From positions 233,875 through 297,874 of the forward strand of contig JALMLS010000453.1 in the NCBI GenBank assembly GCA_038496445.1: 64,000 bases of DNA, read 5' to 3'. Numbering within the stretch: position 1 is the stretch's first letter; each line of letters opens with the position of its first letter. The notes under the pieces were generated by a model, which ran no database searches, had not been told where the DNA came from, and was given only the letters and a program-made list of their open reading frames with translations. Positions 25,801-37,081 of this stretch are shown piece by piece. Position numbers and translations under genes: made by a program. Origin of the DNA: Trichosphaerium sp. ATCC 40318 (taxonomy: Eukaryota > Discosea > Flabellinia > Trichosidae).

Positions 25801-27882
25801 ATTGGTTACTTTTGCACAGGTCGTTGTGAGTGTACTCCATCCAATACTTGTTCTGGAGCTTGTGGTATGCTTAACGACGGATGTGGAACTACTCTCAATT
25901 GCGGAAATTGTTCAGCAGGCCAAGAATGTGAAAATAATCTTTGTGTTACACCGTATGATCAACCAAAAGTGTAGTTCGATTAATACTAAAACTGTATTTA
26001 GACCACCTGATCCACTCACACCCGCAGAATGTGATGAACTTTGTACAACAAGAAACATTGAGTGTGGTGGCGTTACTGAATGTCCTGGACATATTTGTGG
26101 TGCTTGTGTAAGTGGTGAAATGTGTTCAAACTTCCAATGTGTCACATGTCAAGGGTGTCATGCTCAAGCGACATGTGATCTATCTGGCTCATCTCCACAA
26201 TGTAAATGTGTCACTGGATACGAAGGAGATGGAATAGACTGCAACCCAAAACCTATCAATGAGAAACCATCTTTTAAAACGTTTAAAATAGGATCGGATG
26301 CCAATTGGAGGTAACGGTTTTTAAGCAATCTTATTTGCAAAATCACGTGTTCTATTTCTTACTTTTTTTCTTTTTTCAAGAATATTTCAAGAAGGCGCTA
26401 TCAAGAATTCTATTGATTTAGTAAATGCACCAAGTCCACATTGCATCCGATGGGAAGGGTACGTTTTAGCTTTTAGATGTTTCCACGTTCGAACTTTGAA
26501 ATGTTAACTTTATTCGTAGTACTGAAGAAATCCTTCCTGGTGGTACCATGACTATTGGTGTATCTGTTCTAAGAAGCGATGAAACCACTTTTGCTGCTAT
26601 TGGATATGGGTAAGTGCTGAGTAACAACAGGCTTTGTTTATTGATTTATCTTTGTAGTATGGGTAATACACAATTCCCAGACGCTATACTGATGTTGTAT
26701 ATTGAACCTGAGAGCAGTACCCAAATGAGAGTTGGTCAAACATACTACTGGGGTCGACGTGTACGAAAAAAAGTAGAAAGATGGGTTTTGAGACGTGTAA
26801 CTGTTTCATAGGGCTCATTGGATTACCGAACTGTAGATTGGGCAGTAGGCGAGTGGAAAGATATTACAATGTCAGTGGAAGCTGCTGGCGGAACGCGAAC
26901 CCGAACTAGTATAGGTGGAACTAACTTCGTATGCTATATAACAAACCCAAATTGTCATCTAATGTTTCTTTGTAAAAAGGTCTATGATTACACATACAAT
27001 GTCAACCCAGACGGCGGTGCTGTTGGTTTTTGTGGTCAAGGTTCTGCTTTCTTTAAGGACGTTTTACTCCTTACAGAGTCAAAACTTGAGTTTGTTATTT
27101 CCGGTTGTCCAACAGAAGAATTTGTGCGACAACGTCTCAAGACAATGCTTGGTATCACAGATGATCAACTTTCAGATATGACCTTAGTTGGCTCTGGATG
27201 TACTACAACGAAAAGACAAGCCGTTGCAGGTGCAACAACAGCTGTTTCAGTGACTGTTGTTGGTACTAAGAGTGTATCTTCAATATCAATTGTTTCGAAT
27301 CTACAGAACATCATCACATCCGGCTCAAACATTGCTTCTGCAAGTGGTATTGTTCCTTCATCAAGTACGGGAAACTATATTATTTCACAGTAAAGCTACG
27401 GATAATTAATTATCTGCCTAGTTGTGGTATCGTCTGTACCTGTTGCTGCTGCAACTCCAGCTGTAGCTGTTACTGCAGTTGGTGGTGCTGGTGCAGCCGC
27501 TGCCTCTGGTGGTCTTGGTGCTGGCGCTATTGCCGGTATCGCTGTAGGATCTGTTGTCGGTATTGCTGTTGTAGCTGCTGCAATTGGTGGAGTAGTTTAC
27601 GCCACAAAGAAACAAGATGTTCATGTACGTAATAACAACAAAGCATTTCCTTTTGTTAGAATAATTTGTATTGGCTTGTGCTATGATTTGTTCTTACATA
27701 TTCTTGTTTAGACTTCTGATACACCTCAATCGAATACTTCTCCAGGTGTAACAATGTCAAATGATACCAAACAAGAAGATGCTGCTGCGAGAGATGGTGT
27801 TAACGTGATGGGAGGTCCAAAAAGACCAGATGGACCTTCTATTACTGCTAGAAATCAAAATGTTGTTGTAAGTCCAAATTGA
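22882..27882 (+). pseudogene. Metalloprotease copy C, broken by a 2-base deletion
   Basis: It has the same exon plan as copy B and clean splice sites. Signal peptide, prodomain and catalytic domain are intact, with HEIGHNFGCNHD. The Met-turn position reads GILFP, with Leu in place of Met, as in copy D. In the first Cys-rich exon, two bases present in the other copies are missing between 24,874 and 24,875. The frame then reaches TAA at 24,888-24,890, soon after GRLCG. If translated, the product would end just behind the catalytic domain, without EGF-like region or membrane span. The downstream exons show no further obvious lesion, so the break is recent, or a sequencing error. Confidence 0.75.
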
Positions 27883-29917
27883 AGATAGTCAGACAAACTA
27901 GAACAGATCCAGATTAGCTGACTGTACTTTCATACCAATCACAATAAATCAGTATTGCTGCATAATGCTTAACTTTTCAGTTTCTTGCTATAAACGCCAC
28001 ACGAGTAATTAACCAAGTGCTACAGAATCATTAGTTTTTTATCGCTCTAACTACTCAAATCATCTCTGTTTATCCACGTTGGTTTTCTGACAGAAATGTG
28101 TTTTGCGAGGAAATCTCAGCAGGAATTGATGGCTAAATATTGTTGAAACTATTTCGTAGAGTTCAGTGAGACGAAAGTATGTCTAGAAGTGGCTGAAGAA
28201 AAGTTTAAAAGTATGTATCATATTTTGCTACAATACCTTTTTACTCCTTCTTAGCCAGCTTGCCATTACTAAACAGCTTTGGTTGTTTAGGGTACTCTGC
28301 TATGAAAAGCAGTGGTTGTAGGCTACCACGGTCTTCATAGGTATTAGCAATGTTATACTGCAATTTGCTGTGTACTTCTTTATACAATACAGGCTGTGGT
28401 GGCCGTCAACTATATTGTTACAAGAAACATTCAGGTTTGAGATTGTGATAATGCTTTATTGTGAATGATATGGAGGTACAAGATAATCTGTAGTCTTCAA
28501 TTTGGACTTACACCACAGTTTTGAGTTCTAGTAGCAATCGAAGTACATCTAAGTTTGGGATCTATATCATGTGCGGTGTTGTAAGTCCAAATTGAGGACA
28601 TTTCATATGATCTCACGAAGCATCTTTCTTTGGTATCGCTTGACTGTTGTACCTGAGAATAATCGATTGAATCGTCTTCGAAGGCTATACAAGCAACTTA
28701 TGTAAGAACAGAATAGACACGTAACATAATCTCTTTTTTACGTACCTAAATATGCGTGCATACTCCGCTTTGCCAATCACAGCAACAATATCGAAAGCCG
28801 ATGTAGCAATACTGGCAATAGCGCTGGCAGCAGACCTCCAGAGGCAGGCAACAGCAGTGATATAGACATTTTGAAGATTCACTCACGTGGTACCACAGCC
28901 GCTCACGTAAATGATAATTTGTTTCAAATGAAACATGGCAACGCTTAAATGAAGTTCTGAATTTGGCTACAAACCCAGAATTTAAAGTTTTATGTTAAAC
29001 TCGGCCCGAGTTATTTAGAGGAACTCAGTGTCAAAACTACATCCTGATAAAATTGTCTTGACAGCAATATCTGAACCATTGATAGCTTTTAATGTCTTTG
29101 TATAACTTTCACTAGATTTCTCGTCATTTTTTTGCAGCACTACAAAAAATGGGATTCAAAAGTATCCTGCGTTATAGAATTTGAGGTATATTGAACTGAC
29201 TACTGTTCAATGTTCTAGAAGCAATCCGTGCGGTACTTCCGCTATATTGTGAGCTGAAACCACATTAAACTGGGTACACTAAAAAAGCTGGTGAATTTTT
29301 GTCTCGCATTCATAGCCTGCACTTTTGGGAATATTAAATAACAACTTACGCCCTTCATGGTTTGCGAAATAACACTATTTTTGCTGCTGTTTTACAAACA
29401 AACAGACTCGCCTGCCAACGGTGTAGGTTCACATACCGCAACCCGTGGCACTTTAATTCATGCCAAACTGATTTTTGTGCTTTTGCACGTGATTTGTTTA
29501 GCATCCAGCATTGAACTACTTGGGGCATTAACGTATTCTAGGATATCTTGGTTCATAGTGATAGCCTAATACGTATTACGTCACATTCTTGTGAATGGAA
29601 AAGGGAATATCAAACAATCTTGCATCAACAGTATACTTGTGATTATAATGGCACTAAGAGACGGTGCTGGAAATACAGCGGTTTAAAAAAAGCTAAGTCA
29701 CCCAACAAAGGTGCATACACAAACGTTTCTCTGACACCTAATCACAGCTAGCTAAGGCAAATTCTATGTCTGCCCGCGGTTTTAGCAAAGCCGTCAAAAT
29801 ATCTTAGATTGCTTTTGTGCATGTGTACGGTATTCGCTAGCACGCTAGCTCTTGAAATCTCGTGAACCTTTTAACATATTGAAACAATAGCACATAAAGC
29901 GCATCTCATCTTCAACA
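27883..29917. other. Spacer between copies C and D
   Basis: It resembles the B-C spacer but contains an additional segment around 28,200-28,440 that I do not recognise. I see no gene apart from the inverted relic listed separately. Confidence 0.5.
28499..28862 (-). pseudogene. Second decayed inverted 3' end of a metalloprotease gene
   Basis: This is the counterpart of the relic at 21,401-21,785, at the same place downstream of copy C. The tail-exon end is at about 28,499 and the membrane-span exon remains at about 28,745-28,862, with further deletions. The unit duplication therefore happened after the relic formed. Confidence 0.7.
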
Positions 29918-32900
29918 ATGTTGCGCCTCTTGGCTTTGGCTTTATATCTTATTGTGGTAATGGTTTCGTGTTACGAGCAGGCATACTGGGATAGAGTCAA
30001 TGATTATGACGTTGCCATTAAAAGTACATACTTGCTTTTTTCTGTACCATGTTCCAAAAAACCAAAACAAACTGTTTTATTGCAAGATACGTACAAGCCG
30101 GTTCATTGATTTTAACTTTCTATTGTAGTGGATCTATCTCCAGCACGCTTCTCAAAGCGTAGTGGTGGTATTGAAAGACGTTTCGTAATCCATAAAGCGA
30201 ACAATGAAAAGAAAGTATTCCGAGTCAGATCGTATTCTGTGTTTGGTCCTGATGCAGAGGTAAGTTCTCGTGATAGCATCTTGCTCGAAAAAGCTCTTCC
30301 ATTTTAGCCAGAATTTCTCTTTAGTAAGCCAAACCGATTGTTAACACTGTATTGTAGATTGAAGTACAAGTCAATGGAACAATTACAAGTTATCCTCCTC
30401 CCACAAACGGATACAAGGGTATTGGAAGCAATCACCAAGATCTCCGTTTTATCGCTCATGAGGATGGTACCTTCTCAGGTGCTTTTGTTATTGATGGCGA
30501 TAGAGTTGTATTTGACCTTGCTTCGAAGTACGCCAATTTTTGTGTTGTCACGTAATTTTTTAAAGCACGTGATAGGCAACTTTTTTAGTCAATTCTCAAC
30601 TTCGAAAAAAATGTTCTTTATTGTTCCGTACCGACTCGGATGAAGCATACTTACCTCTTTTTTTTAGCCACAAATCATTTATGAACAAGAGACATCTCGA
30701 AAAGCTTGCTGAAGGGAAATACGTACTCATCAGGTGGATAGTAATATGGCAAACCAACCATCTAACTTCTTTTTTAGAGAAAGCATGATGGATCCAGACC
30801 CACAGGATTATTCATGCGGCACTGGAGGTCATACACATAGCGCTATACCTAAGAGGTAACGTAAACCAAGAATGCATACTTGCATGTTTATTCTCCTTAG
30901 GATGGTTGAAGACCAATCAATAGTTCCACGTTTGACATCTGTAGCACCTTCTCCTTGTCCTCGAACAAATAAACAATTGATGCAAGTAAGTTACCCTTAG
31001 TTATATTTAGGATTAGTTTTAAAATACGTTTTAGGCTGTTATTACAGATGCTGGGTTTGTTGCAAAGTTGGGTGGAAGACAACCAGCGATTGACTTCATT
31101 AATCAAAGTACTTTATTTTCGTTGTTCTGCTGTACGTTGTTGATTTAAATTTAGTATGGATGGACATGAACGTGTACTATGAGAGAGATTTTGTGCGTTT
31201 TCTTTGTTATTTCTTGTTTTGCGCACTAATACATTACAATGTAGAACGTTCATCTCACAATTGAATCCCTTCAAATCAATGAATCACCTGGCGGTCCAAA
31301 TTGGAACACACTTGATACCAATTGTCCTGGTATCAGCACAAAACTGGATCAAATCTCGACATGGAAAGAAGACAACAAACCTGATGTAGGTCTTCTTCAT
31401 CTTATGACAAACTGTTATAGTGGTATAGTTGGAAAGGCTTGGATCGGCGTACTATGCAGAACAGTACGTACTAAAATTTTGTATAATTTCATATTTGTTT
31501 TTAACATCAATGTAACATTGCGCTAGGATGGTGCAGCTGTTTCAAATTATTTGGATAGTAGACACGCAGCCCATCGTATTGTTGGTCATGAAATTGGTCA
31601 TAACTTTGGTGGTAATCATGATGAAGCTAATGGAGGTGCGAAAACTTAAAAACAATCCACAACCAAACACTTTTTTCCAGGTATCTTGTTTCCAAGTGTA
31701 AACCATAGACCGTACGTTTCACTGTTACTTGCCGATTTTTGAGGTAACTTTCTGTAGTTCAACGGACTACGATCGGTTTTCCCAATTTAGTATTGGTCAA
31801 GCTTGTGCTCATATCAGTTCAATTAATTGCCTTGCCGATTATAACTCAGGATGTACTGTTTCTTGTGGAACAAAAGAGTGTGGTCCAAGTAACTGTGTTG
31901 GAAGGCTATGCGGAGTCTGTGAAGGGCTTAACGAATGTAAGAATGGGCAATGTGTTCCGTGTGATCAACAATGCGGTACCAAAGAATGTGGTCCAGACGC
32001 TTGCGGTAACAGTGACGGTTGTGGTACTTGTGATTCAGGAAGTCAATGTAGAAATGATAAGTGTGAGGTTATACCTCCATTTCCTCAAGATATTCTTCAA
32101 GTTGTAAATGATGAAAGGTACTCAAAGTGATTTAAGACCTTAAAATCTTATTTTTATTAACACCTTTTTTGTAGAGCTTTGTATGGTCTTAATGCTGTTG
32201 AATGGGACACAGATTTACTTTCCCAAGTTAATGAATACTTGGCTACTTGCAACGAAGACCTGAAACGTTATTCAATTGGTGGCGATATAAACGTAAAAGG
32301 TGATAGTGAGTTTAACATTGCTGGTGAACTTGCCAAGATGTTAGAGAAAAAACGTTTATGGACCTGTGATACTGATGTAATTGGACCATCTTATGATGGT
32401 AATGAAGATTTCTACATATGGCGATACAAGTACGTACAAAGCCTCAAACAACTATTTTTTTTCATTTTGAATCTAACATTTTATTTGCAAGGATCATTGT
32501 TTCTGACAGCCAGACTAAAATGGCATGTAGCCAACGCCAATGTGGTGACAGACACCTCATGTATTGTGCATTCACTAGATTCCAAAATTACGACGAAAGA
32601 CCGTTTCCTAAAGATCAGTGTAGTACGTAACAAAAAAACTACAACAGTTTGATAGTATTTCACTAATAATGAATAGACTTTGAATGCACAAATACCCGTA
32701 ATCCAAATGTCTGTACAGAACGAGGAAAGAATTGTGGTTCTACTTTTGATGGATGTGAAGATATTTCTTGTGGATCTTGTAGTGGTCCAAACACGTGCTC
32801 TTCTGAAGGTAGACAACATTCTTTTATAGTTTTGATTAGTTACTTTTGTACAGGTCGTTGTGAGTGTACTCCATCCAATACTTGTTCTGGAGCTTGTGGT

Positions 32901-34918
32901 ATGCTTAATGACGGATGTGGAACTACTCTCAATTGCGGAAATTGTTCAGCAGGCCAAGAATGTGAAAATAATCTTTGTGTTACGCCGTACGTGGCCACCA
33001 AAAGTGTAGTGTTCGATTAATACTAAAACTGTATTTAGACCACCTGATCCACTCACACCTGCAGAATGTGATGAACTTTGTACAACAAGAAACATTGAGT
33101 GTGGTGGCGTTACTGAATGTCCTGGACATATTTGTGGTGCTTGTGTAAGTGGTGAAATGTGTTCAAACTTCCAATGTGTCACATGTCAAGGATGTCATGC
33201 TCAAGCGACATGTGATCTATCTGGCTCAACTCCACAATGTAAATGCGTCACTGGATACGAAGGAGATGGAATAGACTGCAACCCAAAACCTATCAATGAG
33301 AAACCATCTTTTAAAACGTTTAAAATAGGATCAGATGCCAATTGGAGGTAACGGTTTTTAAGCAATCTTATTTGCAAAATCACGTGTTCTATTTCTTACT
33401 TTTTTTCTTTTTTCAAGAATATTTCAAGAAGGCGCTATCAAGAATTCTATTGATTTAGTAAACGCACCAAGTCCACATTGCATCCGATGGGAAGGGTACG
33501 TTTTAGCTTTTAGATGTTTCCACGTTTGAACGTTGAAATATTAACTTTATTCGTAGTACTGAAGAAATCCTTCCTGGTGGTACCATGACTATTGGTGTAT
33601 CTGTTCTAAGAAGTGATGAAACCACTTTTGCTGCTATTGGATATGGGTAAGTGTTGAGTAACAACAGGCTTGGTTTATTGATTTATCTTTGTAGTATGGG
33701 TAATACACAATACCCAGACGCTATACTGATGGTATACATTGAACCTGAGAGCAGCACCCAAATGAGAGTTGGTCAAACATACTACTGGGGTCGAAATCGC
33801 GTAAGGAGGAAGAAAGTCTTGAGGAGGTTTTTAAGAGTTAACTGTTTTATAGGGCTCATTGAATTACCGAACTGTAGATTGGGCAGTAGGCGAGTGGAAA
33901 GATATTACAATGTCAGTGGAAGCTGCTGGCGGAACGCGAACCCGAACTAGTATAGGCGGAACTAACTTCGTATGCTATAACAAACCCAAATTGTCATCTA
34001 ATGTTTCTTTGTAAAGGTCTATGATTACACATACAATGTCAACCCAGATGGCGGTGCTGTTGGATTTTGCGGTCAAGGTTCTGCTTTCTTTAAGGATGTT
34101 TTACTCCTTACAGAGTCAAAACTTGAGTTTGTTATTTCCGGTTGTCCATCAGAAGAATTTGTGCGACAACGTCTCAAGAATGCTTGGTATCACAGATGAT
34201 CAACTTTCAGATATGACCTTGGTTGGCTCTGGATGTACTTCATCAAAAAGACAAGCCGCTGCAGGTGCAACAACAGCTGTTTCAGTGACTGTTGTTGGTA
34301 CTAAGAGTGTATCTTCAATATCAATTGTTTCGAATCTACAGAACATCATCACATCTGGCTCAAACATTGCTTCTGCAAGTGGTATTGTTCCTTCATCAAG
34401 TACGGAAAACTATATTATTTCACAGTAAATCTACGGATAATTAATTATCTGCCTAGTTGCGGTATCGTCTGTACCTGTTGCTGCTGCAACTCCAGCTGTA
34501 GCTGTTACTGCAGTTGGTGGTGCTGGCGCAGCCGCTGCCTCTAGTGGTCTTGGTGCTGGCGCTATTGCCGGTATCGCTGTAGGATCTGTTGTCGGTATTG
34601 CTGTTGTAGCTGCTGCAATTGGTGGAGTAGTTTATGCAACAAAGAAACAAGATGTTCATGTACGTAGAAGGAATAAAGCATTTCCTTTTGTTAGAATAGT
34701 TTGTATTGGCTTTGTGCTATGATTTGTTCTTACATATTCTTGTTTAGACTTCTGACACACCTCAATCGAATACTTCTCCAGGTGTAACAATGTCAAATGA
34801 TACCAAGCAAGAAGATACTGCCACGAGAGATGGCGTTAACGTGATGGGAGGTCCAAAAAGACCAGATGGACCTTCTATTACTGCTAGAAATCAAAACGTT
34901 ATTGTAAGTCCAAATTGA
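29918..34918 (+). CDS. Metalloprotease copy D, frame cut before the membrane span
   Basis: Exon plan as in copy B. The catalytic site is HEIGHNFGGNHD (Cys replaced by Gly at the position following GHNFG) and the Met-turn reads GILFP. The exon before the juxtamembrane region lacks two bases relative to the other three copies, next to position 34,178 (CTCAAGAATGC). The frame then ends at TGA 34,197-34,199, so the product would lose the juxtamembrane region, membrane span and tail. It could still fold as a secreted ectodomain with protease, Cys-rich and EGF-like parts. The downstream exons remain open in the other frame. Whether this is a functional soluble form, a young pseudogene or an assembly error cannot be told here. 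Confidence 0.75.
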
Positions 34919-35159
34919 GGACAGACAGACAAACTAGAACAGATCCAGATTAGCTGGCTGTACTTTCATACCAATCACAATAAATCATTATCACATTAAG
35001 CTATTTTTTGTTTCCTAATGTCCGTATTAACACAAGCCAAGTTCTCTTGGAAAGTCGGTAAAAGTCAGTTTGCAAACGTGTACAATACCTATGCTAACAA
35101 TCAACCCACTCTGGCAGTAAAACTACTTTAGCCCTTTAATTAAGTAGTTAGATATTCGC

Positions 35160-35320
35160 CACATTATGATTTTGATTGAACTTCGAACACCACAGTTGCT
35201 CCGACTAGCCCCAACCATATTGCCACCAATTAGCACTTCACGTGTCCTATTTAGAAGCGTACTTATGCTAGTAGCTATAGTGCTTTCACTTTGAGACGCA
35301 TACAAATACCTTAATTAAAA
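35160..35320 (+). pseudogene. Decayed 3' fragment of the surface-protein family
   Basis: Plus-strand pieces match the last exon of the gene at 35,502-36,968: AACACCACAGTTGCTCC, TTAGCACTTCACGTGTCCTATTT and GTGCTTTCACTTTGAGA. The frame is interrupted by stops. It lies directly upstream of the intact gene in the same orientation. Confidence 0.7.
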
Positions 35321-35501
35321 CAGGTTTCGCATGAGACAATATTAATGTTAAGTTTTTTCCATTGTATCAAGATGCCAACTTGCTAACAGAAAACCGCCAA
35401 TACAATGAAGCAGAGTCTTACCTTAGTACATTTTTTTTCAAGCCAGTGCTTAACATAATGCGCTCCCGGGTTTTGTTGCAAAACACCTTTTTTTAGCAAC
35501 G

Positions 35502-36968
35502 ATGGAAATATCTCACCTCTGTTTTCTGCTTGCCTTATGCATTTCAATCTCCACAGCCGCTATCCCTGAAACGTTTGACAGCTATGTAGTAGATTACGTA
35601 GAGAATCGGTTTACAGTCAATCAAACCAGTGGTATTCGTTTTTTAAACAGGGTGGATCCAACTCAAGTGCTTACTGGTACGTTTTAAAGCCGAAAACCTC
35701 CTCAGGAGCAAAACTATTTTATTCAAAAGTGAAAAGGGTCTAAACGTTTTACTAGAGTGTGCAGATGTCACCACAACGCGGTTTTATGATGTGGTGGGTG
35801 TCGCTGTACTACCAGATGACCGTATTGTGCTTTCTCGTGGTCCAACTATTGCCGGAGGGCTGGCTAGTGAATCAACGCTTGTATACGATAGAAACTGTAC
35901 ACAGGTACGCGGAGAGTTCGGTTTTCGGCAAAACGAGATTTTTTGTAGTATAGACCTTTTCTACGCGTATTACTCCACAATGCGCACGTCACTGCATTGG
36001 TAGCACCAAAAAACCCCGAAAACCCCAACAACTTAACCGTGCATAAACGCATGAAAAACGTTAGGACGCCGTTTTATAACACAACAGCCATTTTACAAGT
36101 GTTTACTCCCTCCTCATATGTTATTTAGTTAAAAGAGTGCAACATTAGCGCATACTCTTCATTGAGTGTTGATCCAACAACTGGGAAGTTGTTCATGTGG
36201 GGTGAAATTAAAGAAAGGTCATCTGTGGTCATAGGACTCGCAGAACTTGATGTAGATACTTGTAATGTAACAAAGAGATGTCCTGATATTGTCACAGGCA
36301 CTCCTGATACGCAACACGGTAAGTTAATATTGGTACAGTACAGAAAATGGACCTAATGTTGGGTTTTATAAAGTTGCTGTTATTGGTGATTTTCTGTATC
36401 GTATTGGTACCTCTGGTATGATCATGGAAGCTTCGATTCCTCAAGATAATCTCACTGCGAATTGTGAAACAACAAGAACTGAGTCATCCCCAAGTTTTTG
36501 TACAAACCCAAATGGTACGACTTCTTGCCGTTTATTATCTTGTTTGAATACAAACTTATCACTTTTCTAGGTTTGACAACACTGGATGTTGAAACTCTAC
36601 TTATTGTATGTGATAATTCATCAGTAGTGCTATTCAACATCACATCGTTCACATTCTCAGACATTGTCGAAAACAATGTTACTGTTGGTCTTTTTGACAT
36701 GGCCTTGTTTCCAAACCCAAGTATTGTACCTCCTCCACCAACCACTGTACCTCCTACTACCGTTGCTCCTACAACTGCTCCAACAACGACAGCACCAACT
36801 GCTGCTTCAAACACAACTGTTGCTCCAACAACGACAGCACCAACTGCTACTTCAAACACAACTGTTGCTCCAACTACAGCATCTCCAACCACATCGCCAC
36901 CAAGTAGCACTTCACGTGTTGTATTTGGAAGTTTACTTGTGCTATCAATGGTGATGCTTTCACTTTGA
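35502..36968 (+). CDS. Predicted GPI-anchored surface protein with propeller-like repeats and mucin-like stalk
   Basis: A signal peptide (MEISHLCFLLALCISISTAA) starts at 35502; exon 1 ends at 35676 and exon 2 begins at 35756. The ectodomain shows four blade-like segments: VAVLPDDRIVLSRG, SVDPTTGKLFMWGE, GDFLYRIGTSGMIMEASIP and LLIVCDNSSVVLFNIT. These suggest a small beta-propeller-like fold, with several Cys. Then comes a Pro/Thr/Ser stalk with two 15-residue repeats and a hydrophobic C-terminus (VVFGSLLVLSMVMLSL) without basic residues, typical of a GPI signal. It is probably displayed at the cell surface; ligand and role are unknown. A paralog lies at 47,178-48,611 in opposite orientation. 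Confidence 0.75.
36781..36870 (+). repeat. Coding tandem repeat, two 45-bp units
   Basis: The units at 36,781-36,825 and 36,826-36,870 encode two copies of a 15-residue Thr/Pro/Ala/Asn segment (TTTAPTAASNTTVAP type) in the stalk of the surface protein. Such repeats change length easily. Confidence 0.75.
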
Positions 36969-37081
36969 GATACTAAAAACCAAAATCTAATAAACAAGTT
37001 TCGAGAATAGTTATGTACCGTTGGTTTTTGGGAAAGTTGATTGGACTGGAATTGCTTTTATTTACAAGTTGTATTACAAAA

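Larger units (their letters stand above)
14830..34990 (+). repeat. Three tandem ~7.1-kb units, each carrying one metalloprotease gene
   Basis: The starts of copies B, C and D lie at 15,716, 22,882 and 29,918, so the periods are 7,166 and 7,036 bases. Upstream spacers, coding exons, introns and 3' flanks are all shared. Units one and two also share a decayed inverted 3' piece of the gene. The array ends about 60 bases after copy D, where a different family begins. Confidence 0.85.
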
